64,000 nucleotides of DNA from Cytophaga hutchinsonii ATCC 33406 (GCF_000014145.1 NC_008255.1:2620001-2684000); one strand, 5' to 3'; positions 1 through 9,726 are shown, counted from the first letter of the stretch. Notes: generated by a model from the letters alone, not told the origin. A program made the numbers and translations.

Positions 1-2
1 TT

Positions 3-860
3 TTTGGCTATCAGAATGAATATGAAAAATACATGTTCAGCCCGACCGTTGCACCTGAAAACGATCCGGCAAATATCCTTCCGGCAGATATGAATAATCC
101 GTTATTAAAAGATTTGGGAAGAAATGGCAGCATGCTTGTGTTCCGCCAGCTGGAACAAAATGTAAAGGCTTTTTGGGCTATGGCCGAAAGAGCAGCGAAA
201 GAACAGAATACACATGATGATCCGGTAACACCGGAATATATTGCATCTAAAATGCTGGGACGTTGGCCAAACGGATCTCCCCTTACCAAATGTCCGATGG
301 AGCCGGACGCATCCAAAGAAACGTTTGACAATTTTGGTTATGCCAAACACGACTATGATGGGTTAAAATGCCCGATCGGTGCACACATCCGCAGAGCAAA
401 CCCAAGAGATAATTTTTTACGCGACAGTACGGGTGATCAAGAAAAAGACATTGAAAAATCCATGAAATTTATGAAACGCTTCCGGATCATACGAAGAGGC
501 CGCTCTTATGGTGCACCACTAGTAGAATCCATGGAGCCTAAAGATATTATTCAGGCAGCAGAAGATCACAAGGAAAGAGGTTTATATTTTTTATGTTTTA
601 ATTCAAACATTGGGCGGCAGTATGAATTAATCCAGCAAACATGGATCAATAACCCTAAGTTTGCAGGTTTGTACGAAGATCCGGATCCGATGATCGGGTA
701 TCCGGGTATCATGGGCGATGGCGCAACAACAACATTTACAGAACAGGCTGTACCTGTAAGAAAACAGGTACGAGGCATTACGCGTTTTGTAAACGTTAAA
801 GGCGGCGGTTATTTTTTTATGCCCGGGCTCAATGCTTTGAAATATATAAGTTCTTTATAA
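3..860 (+). CDS. DyP-type haem peroxidase, C-terminal part (5' end outside window)
   Basis: The reading frame is open from the first bases of the window, so the N-terminus and the GxxDG catalytic Asp motif of the family lie outside. What remains carries the haem-binding block GAHIRRANPR, whose His is the usual proximal haem ligand of DyP peroxidases, then IIRRGRSYG, whose Arg corresponds to the distal active-site Arg, and the late block NSNIGRQYELIQQTWINN that is typical of the longer DyP subclass. The family oxidises dyes and phenolics with hydrogen peroxide. No downstream partner gene follows; it ends at a hairpin terminator shared with the convergent poxB-like gene. Confidence 0.85.
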   Translation, partial: FGYQNEYEKYMFSPTVAPENDPANILPADMNNPLLKDLGRNGSMLVFRQLEQNVKAFWAMAERAAKEQNTHDDPVTPEYIASKMLGRWPNGSPLTKCPMEPDASKETFDNFGYAKHDYDGLKCPIGAHIRRANPRDNFLRDSTGDQEKDIEKSMKFMKRFRIIRRGRSYGAPLVESMEPKDIIQAAEDHKERGLYFLCFNSNIGRQYELIQQTWINNPKFAGLYEDPDPMIGYPGIMGDGATTTFTEQAVPVRKQVRGITRFVNVKGGGYFFMPGLNALKYISSL

Positions 861-867
861 TGCGTAT

Positions 868-903
868 AAAAAAACCGTTAGAAATATCTACCGGTTTTTT
901 TAT
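868..903. terminator. Bidirectional terminator between DyP and poxB genes
   Basis: An A-run, CCG, a short loop, CGG and a T-run form a hairpin with A/T tracts on both sides, placed between the convergent stop codons at 860 and 923. Confidence 0.7.
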
Positions 904-922
904 ACTTTTTCTTATGGAAATT

Positions 923-2662
923 TTATAATAATTCCTTCAGGTGTTTTTTATTCGATTCAATTTTTTTCCATACTTCGTCCATTTGCCCGCTTAACATGAG
1001 TTTTGTCATTGAAGTTGCCATGCCTTTCATCTGTTCAAACGTAATTTTCGGCGGCATTGCTAAAGCATTCGGATCAGTAATAATATTTAACAAGATGGCA
1101 CCACTGTAAGCAAACGCTTCAATCAATGCCCCATCAACATCTGCCGGATCGGTAACGGTTATGGCACGCATACCCATTGCCTCTGCAATTTTAGAAAAGT
1201 CGGGATTAACCATGTCTGTCTGCCAGTCAGGTAAACCGGAAACTTCCATTTCAAGTTTTACCATACCTAAACTGTGATTATTAAAAACAATTAGTTTTAT
1301 CGGCAGTTTATATTGCACAATTGTCATGATATCTCCCAACATCATAGAGATACCGCCATCTCCACACATGGCTATTACCTGCCTGCCGGGGCACGCCAAT
1401 GCTGCACCTATGGCCTGTGGCATAGCATTAGCCATGGATCCATGATTAAACGAACCAAGCAGTGTACGTTTGCCTGTTGCATTCAGGTAACGCGCTGCCC
1501 AAACACACGTCATGCCTGTATCAACCGTATAGATGGCATCTTCAGCAGATAGCGCATCAATACGGGAAGCTACGTACTCCGGATGTATCAGATTTTCTTT
1601 ACCCGGATCATCCACATAACTTTTTAAATGCTCTTTCACTTCTGTATATAGATTCAATTGTTTCTGTAAAAAAGAATCATCTTCTTTTTGTGTAATCAAC
1701 GGGAACAATGCATCTAAGGTATCCTGTATATTTCCGCATAAGCCCATGTCAAGCTTTGCTCTTCTGCCAAGTTTTTCAGGAGCCGTATCGATCTGAATGA
1801 TTTTATTTTTAACCGGCATAAAATCCGCATATGGAAAATCTGTTCCCAACAAAAGAATGACCTCTGACTCATGCATGCTTTCAAAGGCTGAAGGCAGACC
1901 CAGCAAGCCGGTCATACCAATTTCATTCGGATTGTTATGCTGCATGCTCATTTTCGCTTTAAAGGAATATGCTACAGGCGCCTGAAGTACTTTTGAAAGT
2001 TTAACAACCTGGTCGTGCGCCTCCGATGCTCCGATGCCACAAAAAATAGTAATCTTTGAATGATCATTTAAGATAGCGGCTAGCTGTATCAATTCAACAG
2101 CAGAAGGTCGTATTACAGGATTGGAATGGTAGATCTCCATAGAGGTAGGACTCAATTCGGCAGCCATGCTTGTAAGGTCACCGGGCAACCCGAGTACAGC
2201 TACGCCTTTTTTATGAATGGCATGTTGTACAGCTGCCTGCAACATGCGTGGAAACTGCAACGGTGTTACAGCAATCTGATTGTAACAACTGCAATCATCA
2301 AATAATTTAATGGTATTGGTTTCCTGAAAAGAATCTGTTCCGAATTCTGTGGAATGGCATGTAGAAGCAATCGCCAGAACAGATGCGCTTGATTTATGCG
2401 CATCATACAGGCCGTTAAGCAAATGTACGTGACCAGGACCGCTGCTGCCCGCACAGCAGGCTATGCCTTTGAGTTGTGCTTCAGCTCCCGCCGCGAACGC
2501 ACCTGTCTCTTCATTGCGCACATGGATCCATTCAATTTTACCGCTCCTGCGAATGGCGTCATTTACAAAATTCAAACTATCGCCGGTCACGGCATAAACT
2601 CTTTTAATACCGGCTTGTACCAACATGGCTACAAGCTGATCGGAAACTGTTTTTGAAAGCAT
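923..2662 (-). CDS. poxB: Pyruvate dehydrogenase (quinone) / pyruvate oxidase, PoxB-like
   Basis: Thiamine-diphosphate enzyme of 579 residues, the length of E. coli PoxB (572). The N-terminal Pyr domain shows VTGDSLN, the catalytic Glu in RNEETGAFAAGAEAQL, and SSGPGHVHLLNGLYDAH; the C-terminal PP domain has the GDG...N cofactor motif in AMCGDGGISMMLGDI followed by FNNHSLG. The start of the protein resembles PoxB (VTGDSLN, EAQL, GPG.HLLNGL) more than acetolactate synthase, and no small regulatory subunit gene is nearby. Expected reaction: oxidative decarboxylation of pyruvate to acetate with electrons passed to quinone at the inner membrane. The extreme C-terminus (KKHLKELL) could supply the amphipathic membrane contact but this is a guess. 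Acetolactate synthase-like activity is the main alternative. Confidence 0.85.
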   Translation of the reverse strand: MLSKTVSDQLVAMLVQAGIKRVYAVTGDSLNFVNDAIRRSGKIEWIHVRNEETGAFAAGAEAQLKGIACCAGSSGPGHVHLLNGLYDAHKSSASVLAIASTCHSTEFGTDSFQETNTIKLFDDCSCYNQIAVTPLQFPRMLQAAVQHAIHKKGVAVLGLPGDLTSMAAELSPTSMEIYHSNPVIRPSAVELIQLAAILNDHSKITIFCGIGASEAHDQVVKLSKVLQAPVAYSFKAKMSMQHNNPNEIGMTGLLGLPSAFESMHESEVILLLGTDFPYADFMPVKNKIIQIDTAPEKLGRRAKLDMGLCGNIQDTLDALFPLITQKEDDSFLQKQLNLYTEVKEHLKSYVDDPGKENLIHPEYVASRIDALSAEDAIYTVDTGMTCVWAARYLNATGKRTLLGSFNHGSMANAMPQAIGAALACPGRQVIAMCGDGGISMMLGDIMTIVQYKLPIKLIVFNNHSLGMVKLEMEVSGLPDWQTDMVNPDFSKIAEAMGMRAITVTDPADVDGALIEAFAYSGAILLNIITDPNALAMPPKITFEQMKGMATSMTKLMLSGQMDEVWKKIESNKKHLKELL

Positions 2663-2689
2663 AGCGGTTAAATTAGATTATGTAATACA

Positions 2690-3331
2690 TTATAGAAGCG
2701 TTGAAACATCCAGTGGTGTTTCAGGCAGCTTTATATAAGATACAGAATTTAAATCTAATTTGCTCGAAAATTCATACAATCTTGGCGCACCTGTTGCTAA
2801 GTCTACGTGTGCAATATCTTCCGGACTTATTTTTTCAAGATGCATCATTAATGCACGCAGGCTGTTTCCATGTGCAACGATCAATACGTTACGCCCGTCT
2901 TTTAATTCAGGTTCTATCTTCTCCTGATAATAAGGGATTACACGCTGACAGGTATTTTCCAGACTTTCCCCACCGGGCGGAACTTCCGTATAACTTCTGC
3001 GCCACGCAATGAGCTGCTGCGCACCATACTTCTCTCCTACTTCTGCTTTGTTCAGCCCTTGTAAGTCGCCGTAATTGCGTTCATTGAGTGCTTCATTTTC
3101 TATGATGGGAATGGTAGCACCTGTCTGGTTCAGAATAATCGATAAGGTATGAATGGCACGTTTAAGTACCGATGTAAATGCAATATCAAAATGATACGGG
3201 CGCAATACAATGCCCGCATATTCTGCTTCATGTTCTCCTGTTGGTGTCAATTCTACATCAGACCAGCCTGTAAAAAGATTTTTCAGATTCCATTCGGATT
3301 GGCCATGACGGACGATTACTAAAATAGGCAT
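2690..3331 (-). CDS. gpmA: 2,3-bisphosphoglycerate-dependent phosphoglycerate mutase
   Basis: Histidine phosphatase fold enzyme that interconverts 3- and 2-phosphoglycerate in glycolysis. It has the phospho-acceptor RHGQSEWN at residues 8-15, FTGWSDVELTPTGEHEA, the LNERNYGDLQGLNKAE block with the catalytic Glu, WRRSYTEVPPGGESL and the second His in AHGNSLRALM. At 213 residues it is shorter than the 250-residue enterobacterial form and resembles the compact form seen in other phyla. It lies 27 bases upstream of the poxB-like gene on the same strand, so the two central-carbon genes may be cotranscribed. Confidence 0.92.
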   Translation of the reverse strand: MPILVIVRHGQSEWNLKNLFTGWSDVELTPTGEHEAEYAGIVLRPYHFDIAFTSVLKRAIHTLSIILNQTGATIPIIENEALNERNYGDLQGLNKAEVGEKYGAQQLIAWRRSYTEVPPGGESLENTCQRVIPYYQEKIEPELKDGRNVLIVAHGNSLRALMMHLEKISPEDIAHVDLATGAPRLYEFSSKLDLNSVSYIKLPETPLDVSTLL

Positions 3332-3445
3332 ACAGATTGAATTTAGGTTTATTCAAGTTAAAAAATAACCCGCATATTCATTATATAATTGCTTTTTTAA
3401 AATTCAATCCTCTTACATACTATACTGACTAATGTCTACTTTCAA

Positions 3446-4672
3446 CTACTTACTGATTCTGTATTTTTTAAACGTAACATTGATGCGTGTACCGACTTTC
3501 TTTTTCCGGTACAAAAACAGAAACAATTCATCATAATTGGTGCTGGTTGTAGAAAAATTTGCGTATGAAACGCGTCCATTTTCCCAATAGCAGAGTGTAT
3601 ATTTTAAACCTGTCAATTGCCGCTCAAAATTATCATTTAACTGATCGCTGTAGTATTCATCGGCAGAGACATACAATACATGCGAATAATCCACATATAT
3701 CTCCTGCATGGGCGTATTATAAAAAACAACATCTATCAGCCGTTTTATGTAAGGTTTATAGATCTGAACCTGATTCAGGTACAGGCAAAAATGATTTTTG
3801 AATGCAAACCTGTATACCAGAACGCTGGCGGTAAGAAGAATCAATATACCTGTAACCGGATGTAACAGAGTGGTAAAACCTGCAAGAGCAACAATAACAC
3901 TATACACAAATAGCTCCATTAAAGAATAAGCAAAAGAGGTAGCGTGCCCGAATAACAAATCCTTTTCTTCCGGCTTAGGAAATGCCAGCAGTTTCGGTTT
4001 AGACGCTTTCGGTACTGTATTCTGCTGATATGCTTTATGCAATACATCAAACAATTCGGGCTCCTGTTGCGAAAATTCATACGGTGCTTCAAAGTAATAT
4101 TCCGTTGCTACGGCAAAAAATTCTGAAAGATTTGTAGTTGCATAGGACCTGAATAACGGTTTATCCGGCTGATGCTGTAAATACTGATCGGCCAGAACCG
4201 TAAACTTATCCAGGCATGCTGAAAATACTTCATTGACATCTTTGTTGGCAATGTCCATAAATTCCAGCGCATGCGCAAACTCATGTAAACCTACATTATG
4301 TGCATCGTTATCAATTTTGATCCCTTTATAAAAATCTTCCCAGGAAAGAACTACAATGCCGGCTGTATTCATTTCCCCCGTGTGATATTTTTCTGTTACT
4401 GTTGAAAGATATTTTTCAGGATACACAATTATCTTTTCAAAGTATGTATAATTGTAGTGGTTTGAAAAGCCCAGTGTAAGCTGCTGCGAACAGGCAGAAA
4501 TAAGAATAACCATCCGATTGGTGAGCTCAATACCCTTTCTTGGAATAAAATTGGTTTCTTCAATAAACCGTTTGGTTCGTAAGCAAAGCTGCTGCCTTTT
4601 TTCTTCGTTTATCTTTTTAAAATAGGGGAATTCAAAAAGTAAAACAGTATAAATTTCCTCTGTTGAAATCAT
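3446..4672 (-). CDS. MtfA-like M90 zinc metallopeptidase with membrane segments
   Basis: The N-terminal half (about residues 1-235) looks like the M90/MtfA peptidase domain: GIELTNRMVILISACSQQLTLGF, the FYKGIKIDNDAHNVGLHEFAHALEFMD block with the HExxH zinc motif, and later SEFFAVATEYYFE with the third ligand region. E. coli MtfA is a soluble cytosolic peptidase. Here the peptidase is followed by two strongly hydrophobic stretches (about residues 242-290) and a C-terminal domain of about 110 residues that I do not recognise. The protein is therefore probably anchored in the inner membrane with the peptidase facing the cytoplasm. Orphan gene, no operon partners. Confidence 0.75.
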   Translation of the reverse strand: MISTEEIYTVLLFEFPYFKKINEEKRQQLCLRTKRFIEETNFIPRKGIELTNRMVILISACSQQLTLGFSNHYNYTYFEKIIVYPEKYLSTVTEKYHTGEMNTAGIVVLSWEDFYKGIKIDNDAHNVGLHEFAHALEFMDIANKDVNEVFSACLDKFTVLADQYLQHQPDKPLFRSYATTNLSEFFAVATEYYFEAPYEFSQQEPELFDVLHKAYQQNTVPKASKPKLLAFPKPEEKDLLFGHATSFAYSLMELFVYSVIVALAGFTTLLHPVTGILILLTASVLVYRFAFKNHFCLYLNQVQIYKPYIKRLIDVVFYNTPMQEIYVDYSHVLYVSADEYYSDQLNDNFERQLTGLKYTLCYWENGRVSYANFSTTSTNYDELFLFLYRKKKVGTRINVTFKKYRISK

Positions 4673-4869
4673 GGAAGAAATCTAGTGAAATTTATTGAGG
4701 ATACAAGATTGCTTACCAACAACAGATGCCATATGCCTGGTAACATTCTTGTTAAATAATTGTATGCATTCAATACTTTTAATAACTTAATAAAATGTTA
4801 ACAGCGTATGTGTCATTAAAAATTAAACACATCGTATCTTATTCTTCAACCTTTAAATGAATTAATGTT

Positions 4870-5307
4870 ATGATCCGTAAAGCAAATGCCGTATGGCAAG
4901 GAACAGGTAAAGAAGGCAGCGGTACGCTTACTTCACCAAGTACTGTATTAAATAACACACCGTATTCCTTCAAAACCCGTTTTGAAAATGAAGATGGCAA
5001 AGCAGGTACCAACCCCGAAGAACTAATTGCAGCGGCACATGCAGGCTGCTTCACAATGGCGTTGAGCTTTCAATTATCGGGAGCCAATTTTACACCAACA
5101 AAACTGGCTACCGAAGCAAGCATCACAATGGTTCAGGAAAACGGTGGATTCAAATTCAAATCGATTCACCTGCATTTAGAGGCGACTGTACCAAACATCA
5201 GTGAAGAACAGTTTAAAGAACTTGCAGATATTGCAAAGAAAAACTGCCCGGTTAGCCAGGCTTTGTCTGCGGTTGAAATTACGCTTTCCTCGAACTTAGT
5301 AAAGTAA
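4870..5307 (+). CDS. OsmC/Ohr family peroxiredoxin
   Basis: A 145-residue protein with the two redox cysteines expected of the OsmC fold: Cys60 in [12 protein letters not shown] and Cys126 in [10 protein letters not shown]. The N-terminus ([14 protein letters not shown], then [16 protein letters not shown]) is closer to OsmC than to Ohr. The family reduces organic hydroperoxides in the cytoplasm. The start at 4870 fits the family N-terminus; an earlier in-frame start was not seen. Single gene with its own terminator. Confidence 0.9.
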   Translation: MIRKANAVWQGTGKEGSGTLTSPSTVLNNTPYSFKTRFENEDGKAGTNPEELIAAAHAGCFTMALSFQLSGANFTPTKLATEASITMVQENGGFKFKSIHLHLEATVPNISEEQFKELADIAKKNCPVSQALSAVEITLSSNLVK

Positions 5308-5336
5308 TCAACGCATACAATGCGTCATTCTTTTGT

Positions 5337-5373
5337 AAGCAGGGCTGCACTATTGCAGTCCTGCTTTTTTTTT
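5337..5373 (+). terminator. Terminator of the OsmC gene
   Basis: AAGCAGGGCTGCA and its near-perfect complement TGCAGTCCTGCTT flank a four-base loop and run into a tract of nine T. Confidence 0.85.
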
Positions 5374-5504
5374 GCCGTAATGACCAATCCGGTTATGTTT
5401 TAGTTGTATTCTTTTTACTGGCTTACTAACTTAAATGCATATCGGGAACAATAATTTTAATCGATTTTTAGTTATTACTTTTAAAATAACCAATCTAAAA
5501 AATC

Positions 5505-6179
5505 ATGAAATATCTTTTCTTCTTTTCTCTGAATATCTTTTTATTCACACACGCATTTTCTCAGGATTACAAATTTGAAGCAGGTATACAAGGAGGCCCC
5601 AACCTGAGTTATTTCAGCTATAAAAATTCATTTATTCAGAATGCCCGAAAACCAACAGACATACAATTTTCTGCAGGACTTTTTTTCCAATACAACCTCA
5701 GTGAAAACTTTTCTTTGCGCATTGACCCAACGTTTGATCGTAAAGGATATCAATATAAAGATATAACCTTTACCGATAATTCTGGTAATATACTTGGTAC
5801 CGGTAAACTATACGGTCACCTGGATTACATAACCATACCTGTATTATTTAAAGCCAGTGTAGGTAATAAAGTAAAATATTTTGTTAATGCCGGTCCTTCC
5901 ATAGGATTACTGTTATCAGAAACATTTATATATGACAATCCGTATGGAAATGGAAATCAAAAAACACATAATACGAACCAATATAAAAAAGCTGATGCAG
6001 GTATTACAGCAGGCCTGGGTATTGCTATACCGTTAGGTAATGCTATTGCACTTTCGTTCGAAGTTCGAAATAACGTAGGCCTAACCAACATCAACAAAAA
6101 TTCGAATGCTAATTCAGCCATTCATGCAAATACAACCAGTATGTTAGTTGGTGTAGCCTATAAATTCGGATCTAACTGA
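5505..6179 (+). CDS. Outer-membrane beta-barrel protein (PorT/OmpA-barrel type)
   Basis: A signal peptide (about residues 1-20, ending AFSQ) is followed by alternating beta-strand sequence: GIQGGPNLSYFSY, SAGLFFQYNLSENFSLRIDPTFDRKGY, LDYITIPVLFKASVG, KYFVNAGPSIGLLLS and the final strand LVGVAYKFGSN. This is the common Bacteroidota outer-membrane barrel domain (PF13568-like) of about 200 residues, with no additional domains. The ligand or role cannot be read from sequence. It stands alone between two terminators. Confidence 0.8.
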   Translation: MKYLFFFSLNIFLFTHAFSQDYKFEAGIQGGPNLSYFSYKNSFIQNARKPTDIQFSAGLFFQYNLSENFSLRIDPTFDRKGYQYKDITFTDNSGNILGTGKLYGHLDYITIPVLFKASVGNKVKYFVNAGPSIGLLLSETFIYDNPYGNGNQKTHNTNQYKKADAGITAGLGIAIPLGNAIALSFEVRNNVGLTNINKNSNANSAIHANTTSMLVGVAYKFGSN

Positions 6180-6221
6180 TTTTGACATATACACACTTTA
6201 CGTTTTCTGAAAACATAGCTG

Positions 6222-6253
6222 TAACCCATGAACCAATCATGGGTTACTTTTTT
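6222..6253 (+). terminator. Terminator after the beta-barrel gene
   Basis: Perfect 10-bp arms TAACCCATGA and TCATGGGTTA around a five-base loop, followed by CTTTTTT. The CCCATG/CATGGG core recalls the palindromes at 12807 and 32851. Confidence 0.85.
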
Positions 6254-6468
6254 GATTCGATACATATCAATTGTAACGAATAAATACTTTACAGAAATGT
6301 AACATAAAATCTATCAACAACCTCCAACATATATTACGTAGTCACGTATATATACCTCGGCCTAAGAGTAAAAACGATCGTAAGGATATAATTTTCCCCA
6401 TTATAACTATTACTTTTTCAACATAAGAATACCGGCCTGTATTCATAAAAAATAACTAAATTACAACC

Positions 6469-7035
6469 ATGGAATTACTGGATAATCTAGATCCTTTGTT
6501 AAGGATATTTTGGTACATAGCGATACCTACTAGTTTAATTTTTATCATTCAAACCATCATGACCTTTTTCGGTTCTGATGCAACAGATGGACTTGACGCT
6601 GATTTTGACGGAGACCTTGAAAGCGGAGATTCTACGTTTCAGCTGTTTTCCTTCAGAAACTTAATAAATTTCTTATTGGGTTTCAGCTGGACAGGCATAT
6701 CGTTTTACAACAGCATCAATCCGATGCTGCTTATCTTTCTTTCCATTGCAATTGGCTCGCTATTTGTTTACATGTTCTTTGCAATTATCCGCGAACTTCA
6801 AAAATTAGCGGAAGATAATTCCTTTGACTATGTAGAAACAATTAATAAATCAGCGGATGTATACCTGACTATTCCTGCCAATAAAACGGGTAAAGGAAAA
6901 ATCCTGGTAAGCATACGCGGTTCTATGCGTGAGCTGGATGCCATGACTGAAAATGAAAACAGAATCCCATCCGGAGCAGTGGTAAAAATTGTACGGATTT
7001 TAAATGAGAATATTTTATTAGTAGAAACCCTTTAA
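6469..7035 (+). CDS. NfeD-like (YuaF/YqiJ type) membrane protein paired with flotillin
   Basis: Topology reads as one transmembrane helix at residues 11-34, an acidic loop (SDATDGLDADFDGDLESGD), two more helices at about 62-82 and 84-107, and a C-terminal OB-fold-like domain from about residue 125 (VYLTIPANKTGKGKILVSIRGSMREL ... VKIVRILNENILLVE). That layout is the short NfeD-like partner of flotillins. The flotillin gene begins 22 bases after its stop, which strongly supports a functional pair at membrane microdomains. Exact biochemical role of the partner is not established. Confidence 0.8.
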   Translation: MELLDNLDPLLRIFWYIAIPTSLIFIIQTIMTFFGSDATDGLDADFDGDLESGDSTFQLFSFRNLINFLLGFSWTGISFYNSINPMLLIFLSIAIGSLFVYMFFAIIRELQKLAEDNSFDYVETINKSADVYLTIPANKTGKGKILVSIRGSMRELDAMTENENRIPSGAVVKIVRILNENILLVETL

Positions 7036-7057
7036 CTTTTATTAACCCCAATTAACC

Positions 7058-8581
7058 ATGACCCAGTTTATTATTATTGTTGTTGTTGCCGTCGTTGTCG
7101 GTTTTGTATTAATATCCTCCTTACTATCGCGCTACAAACGTTGTCCTTCAGATAAAATACTTGTTATTTACGGACGTACCGGCGGTTCTTCTGCGAAGTG
7201 TGTACACGGTGGTGGTGCCTTTATCTGGCCCGTTATTCAGGATTATGCTTTTTTAGATTTAAAACCATTATCGATTGAAGCGAATTTAACGAATGCATTA
7301 AGCCGCCAGAACATCCGTGTGGATGTACCTTGCCGCTTTACGATTGCAATCTCTACCGAAGCAGATACCATGAATACGGCTGCTGAAAGATTATTAGGAT
7401 TATCACACGAAAACATTCAGGAATTGGCGAAAGATATTTTGTTCGGTCAGTTACGTTTGGTTATTGCAACCATGACAATTGAAGAGATCAACTCAGACCG
7501 TGATAAATTTTTAGAAAACATTTCTAAAAACGTAGACAGCGAATTGAAAAAAATCGGTTTGAAACTGATTAACGTAAACGTAACCGATATCAAAGATGAA
7601 TCTGGTTACATTGCTGCTTTAGGTAAAGAAGCTGCTGCGAAAGCGATCAACGAAGCGAAAGTAAGTGTTGCCGAGCAGGAGAAAATAGGTGAAACGGGTA
7701 AGGCATTAGCGGATAGAGAAAAAGATACACAGATTGCTGAAACGCACAGAGACCGTGATGTTAAGATCGCAATTACACAAAAAGACAGAGAGATCAGTAT
7801 TGCGTCTGCTGAAAAAGATGAAGCAATTGGTAAAGCAGAAGCACAACGCGATACCCGTGTAAAAACATCTGAAGCAAACGCGATCGCGATTAAAGGGGAA
7901 AATGAAGCAAAAATTTCGATTGCAAATTCTGAAGCCCTTCGTAGAGAAAAAGAAGCAGAATCTTTACGTATAGCCATTACCGCTGAAAAAGTTCAACAGG
8001 CAAAGGCGTTGGAAGAAGCATACGTGGCAGAACAAAGAGCCGAATTAGCGCGTTCGGAAAGAGAACGTTCCACACAGATCGCCAACATTGTTATTCCGGC
8101 AGAGATCGCTAAACAACGTGCAATCATTGAAGCGCAGGCAGAAGCGGAACGTATCAGAGAAAATGCAAAAGGTGAAGCCGATGCGATTTATGCAAAGATG
8201 GAAGCAGAAGCAAAAGGTTTGTATGAAATATTAACCAAACAGGCACAAGGTTACAAAGACGTTGTTGCTGCTGCGGGTGGAGATCCGACAAAAGCATTCC
8301 AGCTATTGTTAATTGAAAAACTTCCTGAATTAGTGAAAACACAGGTTGAAGCAGTTAAAAATATTAAAATTGACAAGATCACTGTTTGGGATTCCGGCAA
8401 TGGAAATTCAGACAATGGTAACTCTTCTACGGCAAACTTTGTTTCCGGCATGATGAAAACTGTACCTCCGTTGAATGACTTGTTCAACATGGCCGGTCTT
8501 AACTTACCAACGTATTTAAAAGGAGAAGATACACCTAAAGACATTACTCCGTTAGAGCCTGGTGATGGTGCTAAAAAATAA
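7058..8581 (+). CDS. Flotillin-like SPFH domain protein
   Basis: Residues 4-24 form an N-terminal membrane helix, then an SPFH/band-7 domain (about 28-190, CPSDKILVIYGRTGG, NVTDIKDESGYIAALGKEAA) leads into a long Ala/Glu-rich coiled coil (about 190-375) with repeated AxxE/KDREI patterns typical of flotillins, and a C-terminal tail (FQLLLIEKLPELVKTQVEAVKNIKIDKITVWD). Length of 507 residues matches FloT/YuaG-type proteins. Flotillins oligomerise at the inner membrane and scaffold microdomains. It forms a two-gene operon with the preceding NfeD-like gene and ends at a strong terminator. Confidence 0.92.
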   Translation: MTQFIIIVVVAVVVGFVLISSLLSRYKRCPSDKILVIYGRTGGSSAKCVHGGGAFIWPVIQDYAFLDLKPLSIEANLTNALSRQNIRVDVPCRFTIAISTEADTMNTAAERLLGLSHENIQELAKDILFGQLRLVIATMTIEEINSDRDKFLENISKNVDSELKKIGLKLINVNVTDIKDESGYIAALGKEAAAKAINEAKVSVAEQEKIGETGKALADREKDTQIAETHRDRDVKIAITQKDREISIASAEKDEAIGKAEAQRDTRVKTSEANAIAIKGENEAKISIANSEALRREKEAESLRIAITAEKVQQAKALEEAYVAEQRAELARSERERSTQIANIVIPAEIAKQRAIIEAQAEAERIRENAKGEADAIYAKMEAEAKGLYEILTKQAQGYKDVVAAAGGDPTKAFQLLLIEKLPELVKTQVEAVKNIKIDKITVWDSGNGNSDNGNSSTANFVSGMMKTVPPLNDLFNMAGLNLPTYLKGEDTPKDITPLEPGDGAKK

Positions 8582-8626
8582 AAATTTGCTCTGTATAAGT
8601 AAGTATTAAAAAAAAATCGTACTATT

Positions 8627-8660
8627 AAAGAGGGGCTGCTTACAGTCCCTCTTTTCTTTT
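8627..8660 (+). terminator. Terminator of the flotillin operon
   Basis: Twelve-base arms AAAGAGGGGCTG and CAGTCCCTCTTT (one G-T pair) with a CTTA loop, then TCTTTT. Confidence 0.88.
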
Positions 8661-8676
8661 ATATCAAGCATTCTTA

Positions 8677-9723
8677 ATGAATACCATGACTGCAAAACAT
8701 TCTGAACCTGTTGGTTTTACATCCAACCCAGACTTAGCAACTATCCCCCTGCCTTTTGAATGGAAGGGAACGCCGCTGGATGCTAAGGGCAGATTTTTAA
8801 ACCATGAATTTACATTCATCAATTCATTGAAAGCTTTATGGAAATGGCAAACAATGATCAATCCCCAAAAAGAGGAAAAGAAAAAAGATACCTGGAGATT
8901 AGCCTGTAAAACGGATAGTGATTTCCTGACATCTGAATCAGATTGTATCGTATGGCTGGGTCATGCATCTTTTTTCATACGTCTTGCAGGCATTACTTTA
9001 CTCATAGATCCTGTGTTGTTTGATGTATCGCTGATCAAACGCAAATGTGCATTTCCGGTAGATCCGAATACCTTAAAAAATATCGATTACATTCTGGTAT
9101 CGCATGATCACCGTGACCACTGCGATAAAAAAAGTCTGGAGCTGCTTGCTAAAAACAACCCGACTGCAACCTATTTAACCGGATTGAAAGTAGATGCTGT
9201 GATCAAAAAAATAACCGGCAGCACCTGCATACAAGCCGCAGGCTGGTACCAGCAATACAATATCGTACCTGAAATTAAGATCACCTATGTACCAAGCAGG
9301 CACTGGGGCAGACGCTATTTAACCGATACCAATGTACGGCTGTGGGGCGGATATGTAATAGAAGCTGCGGGCAAAACGATTTACTTTGGCGGCGACAGCG
9401 GCTATGGAAGTCATTTTGCAGATATCGGAAAAATCTTTCCGTTTATTGATTACGCCATGATTGGTATTGGTGCGTACAAACCTGAATTCTTTATGGCGCA
9501 AAGCCACCTCTCACCTATTGACGGCATTAAAGCTTTTGAAGATACTAAAGCAAAATATCTCATTCCGATGCATTACGGAACATTCGACCTTGCCGATGAA
9601 CCGCTAAGTGATCCGATACAAGTGTTGAAAAAAGCACAGCAACAAAAACAGCTATCCGGTGAAATCTTATATTTGTGTGTAGGTGAAATAAGAAGCCTTG
9701 AATCTTCGCATCATACGAAATAA
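8677..9723 (+). CDS. Metallo-beta-lactamase fold hydrolase, NAPE-PLD/UlaG-like
   Basis: The metal site HxHxDH is at residues 143-148 (SHDHRDHCD), followed by the further ligand regions YVPSRHWGRR (about residue 210), GGDSGYG (about 247) and the late IPMHYGTFDLADEP. VWLGHASFFIRLAGITLLIDPVL is the conserved first-strand block of the COG2220 group. The N-terminal 80 residues (PFEWKGTPLDAKGRF) resemble N-acyl-phosphatidylethanolamine phospholipase D-type proteins. Substrate is not known; a phosphodiester lipid is plausible. The Crp/Fnr gene follows after only three bases, so the two are probably one transcript. Confidence 0.82.
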   Translation: MNTMTAKHSEPVGFTSNPDLATIPLPFEWKGTPLDAKGRFLNHEFTFINSLKALWKWQTMINPQKEEKKKDTWRLACKTDSDFLTSESDCIVWLGHASFFIRLAGITLLIDPVLFDVSLIKRKCAFPVDPNTLKNIDYILVSHDHRDHCDKKSLELLAKNNPTATYLTGLKVDAVIKKITGSTCIQAAGWYQQYNIVPEIKITYVPSRHWGRRYLTDTNVRLWGGYVIEAAGKTIYFGGDSGYGSHFADIGKIFPFIDYAMIGIGAYKPEFFMAQSHLSPIDGIKAFEDTKAKYLIPMHYGTFDLADEPLSDPIQVLKKAQQQKQLSGEILYLCVGEIRSLESSHHTK

Positions 9724-9726
9724 TTA

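Noticed and set aside
7606-7977. 123-residue minus-strand frame inside the flotillin gene
   Set aside because: Shadow of the repetitive Ala/Glu coiled-coil codons.
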